A DNA stretch of 64,000 bases from JBPESP01 sp051710585. GTDB taxonomy: Bacteria > Pseudomonadota > Gammaproteobacteria > Enterobacterales > Enterobacteriaceae. The position numbers and the translations under genes were made by a program. How positions within the stretch are numbered: position 1 is the stretch's first letter; each line of letters starts with the position of its first letter. The stretch is taken from NCBI GenBank assembly GCA_051710585.1, contig JBPESP010000004.1:62001-126000 (forward strand), read 5' to 3'. This document shows positions 21,392-33,080 of this stretch, piece after piece. Under the pieces are notes generated by a model. The model was not told the DNA's origin, searched no databases, and was given only the letters and a program-made list of their open reading frames with translations.

Positions 21392-21910
21392 GTGATCGAT
21401 GATGATGGCTACCGCCTAAATGTTGGTATTGTAATCTGTAATCTTAATGGGCAGATCCTGTGGGCAAGGCGATACGGACAGCATTCCTGGCAGTTCCCTC
21501 AAGGTGGAATCAATATTGGTGAAACACCAGAGCAGGCGATGTATCGTGAGCTGTTCGAGGAAGTCGGTCTCCGCCGCAAAGATGTGCACATTCTAGCTTC
21601 AACTCAAAAATGGATGCGCTATAAACTTCCAAAGCGGCTCGTGCGTTGGGAAACTAAGCCGGTCTGTATTGGTCAGAAGCAAAAATGGTTTCTGCTAAAG
21701 CTTTTATGTTCAGATATAAATATCAATATGCGACGCGGGGGGATCCCTGAATTTGACGGTTGGCGCTGGGTCAGCTTCTGGTACCCGGTACGTCAGGTGG
21801 TTTCCTTTAAACGGGACGTTTACCGCCGGGTAATGAAGGAATTTTCAGTCGTAGTGATACCATTGCAAGAAACTACAGCACAGCGTATTGAGTCTGTTGG
21901 ACTCACTTGA
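21392..21910 (+). CDS. rppH: RNA pyrophosphohydrolase (Nudix)
   Basis: A 172-residue protein (E. coli 176) that removes pyrophosphate from triphosphorylated mRNA 5-prime ends and so triggers RNase E decay. The Nudix box is complete at residues 38-60: G38, E44, R52-E53, E56-E57 and G59. The GTG start gives MIDDDGYRLNVGIVICN, the canonical N-terminus. The last dozen residues diverge from the family, which is usual. Neighbours are dead mutH (divergent) and dead ptsP (downstream), so this gene alone survived from its operon. Confidence 0.96.
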   Translation: MIDDDGYRLNVGIVICNLNGQILWARRYGQHSWQFPQGGINIGETPEQAMYRELFEEVGLRRKDVHILASTQKWMRYKLPKRLVRWETKPVCIGQKQKWFLLKLLCSDININMRRGGIPEFDGWRWVSFWYPVRQVVSFKRDVYRRVMKEFSVVVIPLQETTAQRIESVGLT

Positions 21911-22039
21911 CATTCTGCTCAATAAACTCTGTCAGATAATAAAAAAAAGCGAAGTCCGTTTAGTGTATTTGACCGATAACAAGTGACGATACTTTTAGCT
22001 GATATATAGTAGCACCACGCAGTTTAAATAAACTGTGCG

Positions 22040-23060
22040 TGCATATGATTATCCTGGCTTTTAACCAGGAGATTTTAGGTCTGATTGGACGAACAACTAA
22101 GTTGATAAACTTGGCAGACGCCGACATCCATCTTAGTTTCAAATATATCTCAGCGGTGAAAGAGGATTTACTTCTGCTCTTGTATCTCTGCGTACCAATC
22201 ATCCACCGCTGAGTTTCATGGCCTAAGTAAATATTTTATCGCCAACGCACAGGAATACAATACAAGAAATCTTATGCTTGTATAGCAATTTGCTCAATAA
22301 TAAGCTCCTTAAAAGTGATTTTAGCAAAAAAAATTAACGATGGCAGCATCGTAGCTTAGTGGATGGTAGAGCTGGTAATTGAACGTTTTACCAAATAATT
22401 TATGTTGCTAAGCAACAATTACTTATGCGTTCCCCGACGACTTACTCGCTATTTGTCAGCGAGTGTTATTCTATCTTTATGATAGAGTGCGCGATATAAT
22501 TTAGTGGCCATCACGTTTTGTGCTAATAACTGACAATTAAGTAACGCAATTCTAGCTAAAGTGCTGCAAGATAAGCTGGTAGGAATGTATGGTGCGAAAT
22601 GTTGCATGTCAATTCCACTACTCATAATTTGAATACTTTACTATCGATGATAATTAACATTAATAAGAACAACGAAGCGTTCATTCCGGCTGATGATCAC
22701 GCTTTGTACGAGGTTAAAGAGGTGTTGTATTAGGCAATATGCCTAAGCTCTACGTATGAGTATTACAGTAGAGGTTCCGGCGCGGTGTACGACAGTTTGC
22801 ATCTTGGCATCCTGTATGGTAGTGCAAAACAGATAATCATCAGCAAATATCAGCGTTTTAAGATCGCCTCTACAGGTTATGCGGCAAATGTGGTGCCATC
22901 CGATCTGATAAAAGCGTTGCTGCTTTAGCAGGCATGGGCTATCCTTTATTAAGGATGAACAGATGTAGTATTACATGTATAAAATATCTATTGCGCAATG
23001 TGGTGTTTGACGAGGCGGAGGGTCTAGCGAGACGGGTCATCAGCGCACAAAAATAGTATT
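22040..23060 (+). pseudogene. ptsP: Remnant of ptsP (phosphotransferase enzyme I-Ntr)
   Basis: Fragments cover PtsP from the GAF domain to the C-terminus. Near 22048 is ILAFNQEILGLIGRTTKLIN, then NLADADIHLSFKYISAVKE (family TLAFDEGIVGLVGRLAEPIN, NLADAQKHPSFKYIPSVKE). Near 22340 is DGSIVA, a stop, WMVELVIERFTK (KGSVAEWAVKTVIEKFAE). Near 22785 is VYDSLHLGILYGSAKQI (IYDSLHPAMLRALAMI). Near 23005 is VFDEAEGLARRVISAQ. About half the gene is deleted and many stops remain. It sits between rppH and lgt, as in E. coli. Confidence 0.88.
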
Positions 23061-23326
23061 AAAATCTACCATTAAGTGATGACGTGTATGGAGTAAGGCG
23101 GTTTAATCAGCCTGATTTAGTGAAAGACGTTAAACAGAGAATCGTTATACCTGCAGTTGGTTATTTATATCCCTTGGCTTCAACGTTGCGAAGCTATTTT
23201 TTTTGGTGCGCAACTTCATGTCGTACAGAGTAAATAAATACCTGCACAAAATGCACAGTGCGGTCGTTGTGGCATCCGGCGACTGGAGTAAGAGAAAAAA
23301 GACAATGTAATGTAGTGTGGTGATAA

Positions 23327-24187
23327 ATGAGGACTCATTATCTGGCCTTTCCCCAATTTGACCCGGTGATCTTTTCCATGGGTCCAGTTTCCCTGCACTG
23401 GTACGGGCTGATGTATCTAGTAGGTTTTTTATTTGCTATGTGGCAGGCGGTACGGCGTAAAAATCACCCCGGTAGCGGCTGGACAAAGGAAGAAATTGAA
23501 AACCTCCTTTATACCGCTTTCCTAGGAGTATTTTTCGGTGGTCGCATCGGTTATGTCTTATTCTATAATCTTCCACTGTTTCTCAACAACCCCCTTTATC
23601 TATTTAAAGTCTGGGATGGCGGCATGTCTTTTCACGGCGGCCTGATTGGAGTGATAATAGTGATGCTGTGGTTCGCTAATCGTACCCGCCGTCAATTTTT
23701 TCAGGTGGCTGATTTTATTGCGCCGGTGGTACCCTTTGGTTTGGGAGCAGGACGTTTAGGTAATTTTATTAACGGCGAGCTCTGGGGACGGGTCACTACC
23801 AATACGCCCTGGGCAATGCTGTTTCCCGCCTCCCGAGAGGAGGATATGACGCTAATTCTGGGTAATCCGCAGTGTCAAGCGCTGTTTGAGCGCTATGGTG
23901 TGCTACCTCGTCATCCGTCCCAGCTCTACGAGATTTTACTCGAAGGTGTAGTATTGTTTATTATTCTTAATGGATTTATTCGTAAGGCGCGGCCTCTCGG
24001 CAGTGTCTCTGCTTTGTTCCTGATTTGCTACGGCGCTTTTCGCATTCTGGTCGAATTTTTCCGCCAACCAGACTCCCAGTTGGGCTTATTTAGCGGTGGC
24101 ATTAGTATAGGGCAGATCCTGTCATTACCGATGATTGTAGTCGGTGTTATTATAATGGCTTTGGGATACCGCCAGCGCCTCTCTTAG
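23327..24187 (+). CDS. lgt: Prolipoprotein diacylglyceryl transferase
   Basis: A 286-residue inner-membrane enzyme that transfers diacylglycerol from phosphatidylglycerol to the lipobox cysteine, the first step of lipoprotein maturation. Several hydrophobic segments span the protein. The Lgt signature GAGRLGNFINGELWGR contains the essential arginine (R143 by alignment), and GGMSFHGGLIG contains H103. The ATG start aligns with the family N-terminus (HYLAFPQFDPVIFS). It is followed 21 bp later by thyA on the same strand, the conserved lgt-thyA pair. Its presence implies that some outer-membrane lipoproteins are still made. Confidence 0.96.
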   Translation: MRTHYLAFPQFDPVIFSMGPVSLHWYGLMYLVGFLFAMWQAVRRKNHPGSGWTKEEIENLLYTAFLGVFFGGRIGYVLFYNLPLFLNNPLYLFKVWDGGMSFHGGLIGVIIVMLWFANRTRRQFFQVADFIAPVVPFGLGAGRLGNFINGELWGRVTTNTPWAMLFPASREEDMTLILGNPQCQALFERYGVLPRHPSQLYEILLEGVVLFIILNGFIRKARPLGSVSALFLICYGAFRILVEFFRQPDSQLGLFSGGISIGQILSLPMIVVGVIIMALGYRQRLS

Positions 24188-24208
24188 CAATATCTTTCCT
24201 GAGATATT

Positions 24209-25003
24209 ATGAAACAGTATTTGGATTTGATGTACAAGGTTTATGCGCAGGGCACGCCAAAAACAGACCGTACCGGTACCGGTACTTTATCGATATTTGG
24301 GCATCAGATGCGTTTTGATTTGCGCCGGGGATTTCCGCTGGTGACTACAAAACGCTGTCATTTGCGCTCCATTATTCATGAGTTGCTGTGGTTCCTTAAT
24401 GGTGACACCAATATTGCTTATTTGCAGCAGAATAACGTTTCCATTTGGGATAAATGGGCGGATAAAAACGGCAATCTGGGACCGGTTTATGGGCGCCAGT
24501 GGCGTGCCTGGGATACCAGCGACGGACGCCAGATAAATCAACTTGCGGAAGTAGTCCGCCAGCTTAAGCAGGATCCGAATTCTCGCCGCATTATCGTTTC
24601 CTCTTGGAATGTCGGTGAATTGGATAAAATGGCTTTAGCGCCGTGCCATGCATTGTTTCAGTTTTATGTTGCCAAAAATACCTTATCATGTCAACTCTAT
24701 CAGCGTTCGTGTGATATTTTCCTCGGCCTACCGTTCAATATCGCTAGTTATGCCTTGCTAGTCCATATGCTAGCGCAGCAGTGCGATTTGCAGATTGGTG
24801 ATTTCGTCTGGACTGGCGGTGATACCCATCTCTATAATAACCATTTTAAGCAGGCGGCCCTGCAGCTAACCCGCGATCCGCGACGGTTGCCACAGCTATT
24901 GATTAAACGCCGACCGCCGACATTATTTGATTACCATTTTGAAGATTTTAAGATGATGGGCTACGATCCCCATCCGGCAATCAAGGCGCCAGTGGCAGTT
25001 TAA
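24209..25003 (+). CDS. thyA: Thymidylate synthase
   Basis: A 264-residue protein, identical in length to E. coli ThyA. It methylates dUMP to dTMP using 5,10-methylenetetrahydrofolate. The nucleophile region reads ALAPCHALFQFYV with C146. The dUMP phosphate-binding arginines (RRIIVSSWNVGEL) and the folate site (LPFNIASYALL, WTGGDTHLYNNH) are intact. It is probably co-transcribed with lgt. Together with folD at 33355 it shows that folate one-carbon metabolism is maintained. Confidence 0.97.
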   Translation: MKQYLDLMYKVYAQGTPKTDRTGTGTLSIFGHQMRFDLRRGFPLVTTKRCHLRSIIHELLWFLNGDTNIAYLQQNNVSIWDKWADKNGNLGPVYGRQWRAWDTSDGRQINQLAEVVRQLKQDPNSRRIIVSSWNVGELDKMALAPCHALFQFYVAKNTLSCQLYQRSCDIFLGLPFNIASYALLVHMLAQQCDLQIGDFVWTGGDTHLYNNHFKQAALQLTRDPRRLPQLLIKRRPPTLFDYHFEDFKMMGYDPHPAIKAPVAV

Positions 25004-25009
25004 GCAGCC

Positions 25010-25480
25010 GCCGAGGAGGAGAGGGTATGCTCTCTAGCAGAGAAATATTCATGTGTCCCAACCCTATAGCGTATGATCATGCTCGATTCACGCCTAATAT
25101 AAATACTATTATAAAGGGTGTAACTACTTAGCATAAATGTAATAGTGCTCACATGGTTTCGGATATATCTTGTTCTTCCTTGCCAGTGATTATATTATTG
25201 CATTGCACATTACATAATCCCCCCTGCAGCTAGTAGGTTGCTACTTGCACATCCGCGCAAGGTTGCCATTATGTGTTCTTTTATATATTTTCTTGAATAA
25301 TACTGATTGCAATTGCAGCTACTCCCTGTTGGAGTTACTACAGGCGCTGATATCAGCAGTTTTACTTATCCTGGAAAGAAGTTTTCGATATTAATCCGTT
25401 CGATAGTTAATGAAGAACGCTCAGGAAATGTTGTATTTCATCGTATGCCAGCAATGCATGCTACCTGAGGTAGCAGATAA
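25010..25480. other. Decayed stretch downstream of thyA
   Basis: No recognisable gene. E. coli has pilin-like genes and recC here; none is detectable by eye. Confidence 0.4.
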
Positions 25481-25489
25481 AACTGTATC

Positions 25490-26413
25490 ATGTAAGATGA
25501 AAATCATTTATGGTCTCGAAAGACTGTAGTCTTTAACAGATTTAAAGGTAGTTTAAACACTTAAGTTAAAATATTAATAAATCATAAAATAATGAAATTA
25601 AGATAGCTAATGACCTTAGCTATTTAAGCTACTTTAATTTTATTACAATGTAAGATTACCACATTTTCTATTATAGTCTTTTCAGAGACAGCCTTTTAGG
25701 CTTTAAATATGGCTATATTATACGTTTTTTCTTTTTTAAAATAGAAGTAATAAGCTATTCTAAGTCATCTTTATATGTTTTTTATAATGTCAATAAATCC
25801 TTACCTCTTCTTACAATACTATGCTTATTAATTTATCTAAACATTTTAATTTATAAAATTATATTAAGAGTAGAGGATAAATATCCTTTCTTAGCCCCTC
25901 CATTAATCAACTAAATCTCGCTAGTTAACCCTACTTCTTTAAGTGTATTTTTAATACAAATGTAATCTACATTACAGGCTGATACGTTTCTTATATAAAT
26001 ACCCTGTACTACTATATAAATATTTTTATAACTATAATTATATAGCTATATAATAGCTAGAATATTAATATTTTTAGTTGCTAGCAGCTCTAGCGCTTTA
26101 TTACCTATAAATTATTTTATGAAATGAAGTGTATCATTGTAATTAGCACCAGATCTCTATCATAACTTCTTTGTACAAGCAAAGAGGCACTATGTGATAT
26201 TTTCCCCAGTCTTGGCTGACAGTATTACATTTACCTGTTTAGTGTGTAAACGTTCAGGCACTAAGGCTTTAAGTACCGCATTAGTTTTTTGCTAAAAAAG
26301 TGCGCGAAATTATTAAACAGCGGCACTATATATGAATATGAAAGCAGCGTATCTGATATATAGTAGGTTGAAGCTTGCCACGTCGATAAATAGGCCAGGT
26401 TAGTAATGAATAG
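25490..26413 (+). repeat. Dispersed repeat R, copy R3 (left arm of inverted pair)
   Basis: The AT-rich leader (25490-26110) is followed by a segment (26116-26413) that reappears in reverse complement at 29590-29960, nearly base for base over 26150-26350. Relative to R4 it lacks about 190 bp next to 26116. R4 carries an extra segment of about 60-80 bp near 29640-29705. The pair is the least diverged of the R copies, so the inversion or inverted duplication is probably the most recent. Confidence 0.75.
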
Positions 26414-26419
26414 ATAGTG

Positions 26420-27185
26420 TTATATTATTTAGAACCATAGGTAAGCCGTTCTTTGCCTACGCCTTAACGGCGGCGAAACCAACGATATTACTGGAGTGGA
26501 TATCACCAGGTTTTTTACACAGATGGGCATTGAGTATATTACCAGTATACGGGCAACCCCATAGTCGTGGCGTATTATTGAGCGGTCAAACAGGATTCTA
26601 CCATGCATGTTTCCCCTGTGCCTTCAGACATATAACAGGCTAAGCGCCGACTTAAACGGAGCTCTGGTATAGAGCAAAAAACCGCTAAGTCTATCAAACG
26701 TACTGCGTTAGAGGGGAGGAGTTGAATTTTCCAAAGATTGACGTTAGCTGATATATGCTTCTTCAAAGAAAAGGCGCAGGCGATATAACCAAAGCTACGA
26801 GCACGGTAAGCGGCCAATGGTTAACGATAAATTAATGACGATAGGTGAATTACGCGCCAAATGTTTATACCAGAAGGGAAATACATGTCCTAGAACAACT
26901 GAATTAATATGCCAAAAAAGCATTTTATAAAGAGCTGATTGAAGTAATCTGCCAGACAGTACAGATAACCTATAATATCGTTAATATTAACAAAGTGATT
27001 AATTAGCCAGGTGGACGACGCTTATCTCTACATTACACTCTAGTATGGTCATACTTACCCCGCCATGCTTATTATATCTAAAGTAAACGCTGGTAGAACG
27101 CGCTGAAAGTAGCATTAAACTGCCAAAAAAATTAAAACTCAGGATGCAAAAGATACATTACGCCCGGTGATTGATGTACACACTA
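26420..27185. other. Decayed unique DNA inside the R3/R4 inverted repeat
   Basis: Plus-strand pieces (for example LRPVIDVHTNIVD near 27150) look protein-derived, but I cannot assign them. The 80-codon minus frame at 26575-26817 is also unassigned. Confidence 0.4.
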
Positions 27186-27189
27186 ATAT

Positions 27190-27600
27190 AGTGGATAGCT
27201 AATACTAGCCACCGTATTATCATTTTCCGGTATCTATTTTCTGATTTGTTTGGTGGCAATTCAGCATTATATTTATATAGCCTGAATACTTCGTCTATAT
27301 CTTACGATATAGTCTATAATTTCATAAGCTGTTTTACTGAAACTTTATATAATCCATTATTGGTAATTACTCATTTTAAATAACTTCTGAAAAGTATTCT
27401 ATCGAACTATTATAATAATAGTGGCTATGCTGATTCATGCTTCGTTTAATCCGGTAAGGCAAAAAACTGTGGAACTGCTCTGTTTGTATATTTGCTACTT
27501 TAACCGCTGTGTAATATCATTCCAGGTGGTTTATACCGTGTTTACCATGCCATTTTCAGTGCTTTTATGATCGGTTTACTGATTGGATAGAACTACATAG
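27190..27600 (+). repeat. Dispersed repeat S, copy S1
   Basis: Aligns with 52826-53262 (plus) and, in reverse complement, with 55140-55505. Shared blocks: the accgyrttaattttttycagtattta type start at about 27195; tatagtctataatttcataagctg at about 27310 (split landmarks), matching tatagtttgtaatttcataaactg at about 52940; and tttaatccggtaaggc matching tttaatccagtaacgc. Divergence from S2 and S3 is considerable. Underlying gene not identified; a transmembrane-like frame suggests a permease fragment. Confidence 0.55.
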
Positions 27601-29585
27601 CCAACTGCTTTCTTTACAAACAGATCAAGAAAAGCGCAAGCTACGTCCAACGTTTCCCGGCGCAGATATATGCTATATCGTAGCACCATCCTTGGCTTTA
27701 CTCCATTACAGCAAGCCGCTGCTCAAGATAATTCAGGATCGCAATATGCTTTCCTTAGTCGTCACGCTTAAAATCTGTACGTTGGTTTCTAAAAACAAAC
27801 CAGTTTTCCGGCGTTTTCATGAGGGGTATTATGTGAAACAGTATCCTATCTAGAAGCCCGTCTGGATTACCAGAGGGTAATGATACTTCTTACACCAACT
27901 TCACCATGGCTGATAATATAAAGTTCATAAACCTGATTACGCAAAAGTGTTGTAATAATAGGTTATCCTGCCTATTCAGGCGATACCTTTCAGGCGACCT
28001 TCATAACGAAGGTTCTGTAAAAATAGCTATTCAAAACCTCTCTAAATGAGAGGTATCCGTTCTATTATTGTGTTATGGAAAATCATGGCTCTACCTCTCC
28101 AATGAAACAGTAGTAATTTATTGCTAAAATAGCAGTTTCATCTCTGGTGATGAAACTTGTTGGCATGTGTAAAGTTCTATTCTTATAAAACAACTATATA
28201 CACTAACATTTTTGCCATTATTTAGATGAATACTATTCTATCCTTATCTTTGTAAACCCACATACAGAAGAAACCATTCTGACTTTAAATACAAAAATTC
28301 TTACGCCTATCACTCTTCACTGAGAACAATTACTATCGAAAACAACGTCACCATTAATGATACCGATAGTTCGCTATTTACCTAACACGTCTGTGTTTAT
28401 TGAATTGTATTTAATACCTCCAGTTTTTATAAAAATTGTTTTATCTAGAATATCTGCAGTATTTTTCACTTAAGCAAGCTCTGGTTGTTGTTCTTTTTCT
28501 GAGATTGTTGAATTAGCACCTTAATGGCTAGAGTATTTTCTTTTCGGTCTTGGTATCGATGACCGCCCATTGCATAACGTTCAGCCACTGGGCGTAAAAC
28601 AATGAACTCTGACCTCCTTACCTGATGTCACCATTATAAAAAGTCTATTCTTACTATCAAGCGGTGCGATAATATTCTCATGAGTATGTTTTTCCTTTAT
28701 TTAAAATAAACAACTGGATAAGTGCGCCTTCAAGTCTTCAACAGCCCTTCAATCAAGTTATGCCCCAAAGGTTAGCAAGACCCTAGTTACTAAGCTGCCA
28801 GCTTGGAACAAGCTCTAGCTTATCTATGGTGAAGAGGTGATTCAGTTATTTTAAGTTAGGCTAATAAAATATTGCCAGCTCAGACCCGCCCGATGGTATT
28901 AATCTTAGCTAGGATCTTCTGTTGCTGCAGTTGTAGTATTATCCTGCTGTTGAGGGATAGAATTTTGTAACATCCATTCTTAAGCACCCAGTAGCCCAAT
29001 AAATAGAGTAAGGAATAGGAGCGGTAATACTGTCGGCCACTTCAGCAGAGTGGATTCCCAGCCGTGCCAGATCCTTTTCCTTTAGCCTGCAGTTCAGTTG
29101 CTAGGCTCTGATCCATCAGAGCCTAGCTTTTCAATGCCTGCGGGACATTGAGAAACTAGACATAGTTGCAGCCATTCATGATATTACTTTACGATAATAG
29201 TGCCTATATACCACTAATATTGTCTATTTTTTACTATTGGAGCATCTTGGTAGCTAGTAACAAGTAATTGGTATTTCACTCTCGCTGAATCACCTCAGAT
29301 ATCAGCGCTCTAACTGGGTTATGACACCCAGAGCTGACTGGAGCCAGGTGCTTTCTAAGGTTAACCAGGAAATAACAGGTTTAGCATAATATTTAGCGGT
29401 TTTCCTCTTCTATCCTTAAATCTGGCAACGGTACTTATGTGCCTCATCGTAGGTACCTGCGTCTCAACTAGTGAGCTTTGCTTGCAAAGAGCTATTTTTT
29501 GCTTCTCTTAGAGAAGAGTGTTTTACCCACACTGTGGATATCGCCAAAAACAGCTGTCCATAATCTTGAATACTATAATTCCATG
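27600..29585. other. Decayed unique DNA inside the R3/R4 inverted repeat
   Basis: Two kilobases with no ORF above 65 codons. Small hairpins occur, such as acctctc-taaat-gagaggt near 28034 and tttcatc-tctg-gtgatgaaa near 28137. A locally less AT-rich section (28850-29150) may be a younger pseudogene. Not identified. Confidence 0.4.
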
Positions 29586-29589
29586 TATT

Positions 29590-30650
29590 CTCTTACTAAC
29601 CTGGCCTATTTATCGGCGTGGCAAGCTTCAACCTACAAGATAGTAAATTCGTTCCTCGAACACTGGAGTTAGCTTCGAGGGGGGGTAAAGGGGTATCTCT
29701 ATTCTATATATCAGATACGCTGCTTTCATATTCATATATAGTGCCGCTGTTTAATAATTTCGCGCACTTTTTTAGCAAAAAACTAATGTGGTACTTAAAG
29801 CCTTAGTGCCTGAACGTTTACACACTAAACAGGTAAATGTAATACTGTCAGCCAAGACTGGGGAAAATATCGCATAGTGCCTCTTTGCTTGTACAAAGAA
29901 GTTATGATAGAGATCTGGTGCTAATTACAATGATACACTTCATTTCTATCTATCATTAGATTACTTTAAAATTAACTATGCGGGTAAGTCATTTGGATTA
30001 CCGCACATATAGCAATATGAAATTAAAATAACTAAAGAAAATTATGAATTTTTCTGATAGGGCTCCATACGAGATATATTAAATTAATTATAATCTATAA
30101 GATAGATAAAATATAAGGAAGAAGAAAAATAATTTTATATAAAAATAATTTTTTACATACCTTAAATAATTTATAGGTGATAAAACGCTAGAGCTACTAG
30201 CAACTGAATATATTAATATTCTAGCTATTATATAGCTATATAATTATAGTTATAAAAATATTTTTATAGTAGTACATAGTATTTTATATAAGAAACGTAT
30301 CAGCCTGTAATGTATATTATATTTGTATTCAAAATACACTTAAAAGAAGTGGGCTTAACTAGCGAGATTTAGTTGATTAACGGAGGGGCTAATAAAGGAT
30401 ATTTATAATTTACTTTTAATATATTTTTTTATAAATGAAAAGATTTAGATAAATTAATAAGTATGGTATTGAAGTGAGGAAGTAAAGATGACTTAATCAG
30501 ATACTCTGTTCTTCTTCTAAAAAAAGAACGTCTAATATAGCTATAAAGGAGCTAAAAAGGAAAAAATCTCTCTAAAAAGAGAGAAATAGAAGATATAACA
30601 AGCTTAAACTGTAAGAAAAGTAAAACAGATTAAATAAATATTAGGCCATT
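29590..30650 (-). repeat. Dispersed repeat R, copy R4 (right arm of inverted pair)
   Basis: Reverse complement of R3. The landmark cgcgcacttttttagcaaaaaac (29760 region) pairs with gttttttgctaaaaaagtgcgcg (26290 region). Its right end abuts copy 1 of the triplicated gene block, just as R5 and R6 abut copies 2 and 3. Confidence 0.75.
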
Positions 30651-30959
30651 ATATATCCTAGAATCTATAAAATATTTCTACTGGTTCCGTATCTGGTGAC
30701 GGCAATTAGCCCCCTCTGAAAAAACTGCGCTTAACAGCTTAATATGCAGCCCACGCCTTCATTCACTAACGATCTTTCTGCCGTAATTACGAGTGTGAGT
30801 AATGAGACATAAGAGCTTATGGTGAATAATATAAAAAGAACTTGTAGTTATTACAAGATATGCGTACATAAAATAAAAATTGCAAAAAAAAACAGCGATA
30901 ATTGAATCACCTCTGCTCTTGTGCGAAAAAATAAATATCTGTAACTAAAGGTTAACGTA

Positions 30960-31340
30960 CAGAAAAAATTATTATAATTCCCCAGCGCTCACATGGAGGA
31001 TTATAACTCTTTACTGGAGAAACCTTTGATTTTTTCTACCCTGCTCAATCTTTCGGTCACTTCTGCGAAAATACAGTATATATCTCCCATCATTAGGGCA
31101 TTCCAAGCTAAAGTTGAGCAAGTTATTATCCATTACATTGACAAAAGTTACGTTATGACGGAATGTGGAGCGTTAGTATGAGTCATTGCTAACGTGTCGC
31201 GGTTTTTTGGATCATTGCTAGCTTCGTTTTTTTTCGCTGGCGCTTAGGAGGCTTTTGTTCCATGCCGTAGGAACAAGCTACTCTTTCGTATCATTAAGCC
31301 ATTAAATCATACAGTAGAAAATAGTATTTTCATAAAATTC
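30960..31340 (-). pseudogene. ppiB: ppiB remnant, block copy 1
   Basis: Peptidyl-prolyl isomerase B remnant divergent from cysS, as in E. coli. Minus-strand pieces: TNAPHSVIT near 31180 (family TQAPHSATA), then IYCIFAEVTERLSRVEKIKG near 31080 (GYCVFAEVVEGMDVVDKIKG). Stops interrupt it repeatedly. Confidence 0.8.
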
Positions 31341-31694
31341 GCTATAGCAATAATTCAAAAAATATCAACAGATAACGGCACCTTATCCGCAAAGGTTTTT
31401 ATAACGATATCGCTGTGATTGGCATATTAAGTAACCATAGTTAATCTCTTAAAAGTCTAATGAATTGAATTCATAAAAAGTGTACGGGGTGGAAGGATTT
31501 TATAGCTTAACTCTGTCATTAGAGTCAAAATAGCTCCTGATTTCCCTTTCCACGGCACATTGACACCGATAATTCTTTGCATAGCTTGCAATAGCTACGA
31601 CTTCAGGATTCAATACCGTTAGGTTTATTAACCCTTACTGCTGGGCGGCGCGTTACACGCGTAATCCACAGACATATGGAAAATTATTTTTTTG

Positions 31695-33080
31695 ATGCTA
31701 AAGATTTTTAACACGCTAAGCCGCCAAAAAGAGAACTTTACACCTATACATGCCGGTAAAATAGGCATGTATGTGTGCGGTGTCACCGTATATGACCTTT
31801 GCCATATCGGGCATGGACGAACTTTCGTTGTTTTTGACGTCATAACACGCTACTTGCGCTACCGCGGCTATGATGTAAATTATATCCGAAATATCACCGA
31901 TATCGAAGATAAAATTATTCGCCGGGCTATTAAGAATAAAGAGACTTTTCAACAGCTTACTGAGCGTATGATTAGTGAGATGCATAGCGATTTCGACCGA
32001 TTGAATATTTTATGTCCAGATCAGGAGCCACGAGCAACACACTATATGGATGCGATTATCGAACTAGTTGGTCAGCTGATCAATAAGCGTCATGCCTATA
32101 TAGCCGCCAACGGTGATGTAATGTTCGCCGTAGATAGTGATAGCAATTATGGTTTGCTATCCCATCACGAACTAGATCAACTTCAGGCTAATGCCCGCGT
32201 CAGAGTAGCCAATGTAAAACGCAATCCCATGGATTTCGTGCTATGGAAAATGTCAAAACCTGGCGAGCCAACCTGGCCATCGCCTTGGGGTGATGGCCGC
32301 CCCGGCTGGCATATTGAATGCTCAGCCATGAACGGCCGGCAGCTAGGGCATCATTTTGATATTCACGGTGGCGGGGCGGATCTAATTTTTCCTCATCATG
32401 AAAATGAAATTGCACAGTCTACCTGCGCTCACGATGGTCCCTACGTGAACGTCTGGATGCACGTTGGCATGGTAATGATTGATCGCGAGAAGATGTCTAA
32501 ATCACTGGGCAACTTTTTCACTGTGCGTGATGTTTTGCGATATTTCGATGCTGAAACTGTACGCTATTTCTTGATGTGCAGCCATTACCGTAGTCAGCTG
32601 AATTACAGTGAAAGTAATCTCAAACAAGCACGCGCAGCCCTTAAACGCCTCTATATTACTCTACGCGGCACCGATGCGACCGCTACTCCCATCGGTGGGG
32701 AGCACTTTGTGGAGCAATTTATCGCCGCAATGGATGATGACTTCAATACGCCGGAAGCTTACTCCGTCTTGTTCGAGATTGCTCGTGAAGTTAACCGCTT
32801 AAAAAGCGAGCAGCTGGCCTCAGCACAGGGAATGGCGGCTACTTTACGCCAGTTAGCCGGTGTGCTAGGTTTGTTGGAGCAGGATCCTGTTGCTTTCTTG
32901 CAGCAGGGTGCTACGGAAAATACGGAGGATAATGCCATGATAGAGGCACTTATTCAACAACGCAATAACGCGCGTAAAGCTCAGCAATGGGCATTAGCGG
33001 ATGAAGCACGGGATACACTGACAGCGCTAGGTATTTTACTGGAAGATTCCCCTCAGGGAACAACTTGGCACCGCAGTTAA
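31695..33080 (+). CDS. cysS: Cysteinyl-tRNA synthetase
   Basis: A 461-residue class I aminoacyl-tRNA synthetase, identical in length to E. coli CysS. Zinc ligand C28 and the HIGH motif (HIGH at 37-40, within YDLCHIGHGRTF) are intact. So are the second zinc region (GWHIECSAMN; HHENEIAQS) and KMSKS in DREKMSKSLGNFF near 266. I start at the ATG at 31695 (MLKIFNTLSRQ); an in-frame TTG three bases earlier is unlikely. Ribosome binding is weak (ggaaa about 12 bases upstream). Two other copies of this gene (43325-43600 and 58810-59350) are wrecked, so this is the only working cysS in the window. Confidence 0.97.
   Translation: MLKIFNTLSRQKENFTPIHAGKIGMYVCGVTVYDLCHIGHGRTFVVFDVITRYLRYRGYDVNYIRNITDIEDKIIRRAIKNKETFQQLTERMISEMHSDFDRLNILCPDQEPRATHYMDAIIELVGQLINKRHAYIAANGDVMFAVDSDSNYGLLSHHELDQLQANARVRVANVKRNPMDFVLWKMSKPGEPTWPSPWGDGRPGWHIECSAMNGRQLGHHFDIHGGGADLIFPHHENEIAQSTCAHDGPYVNVWMHVGMVMIDREKMSKSLGNFFTVRDVLRYFDAETVRYFLMCSHYRSQLNYSESNLKQARAALKRLYITLRGTDATATPIGGEHFVEQFIAAMDDDFNTPEAYSVLFEIAREVNRLKSEQLASAQGMAATLRQLAGVLGLLEQDPVAFLQQGATENTEDNAMIEALIQQRNNARKAQQWALADEARDTLTALGILLEDSPQGTTWHRS

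Noticed and set aside
22330..22400. tRNA-like sequence (gtagcttagtggatggtagagc)
   Set aside because: No cloverleaf forms; translation shows it is the ptsP remnant segment corresponding to KGSVAEWAVKTVIEKFAE.
26116..26413. kdsB pseudogene inside repeat R3/R4
   Set aside because: Short stretches faintly resemble the KdsB N-terminus, but the match needs several frame changes and does not hold in R5 and R6, so I left R unassigned.
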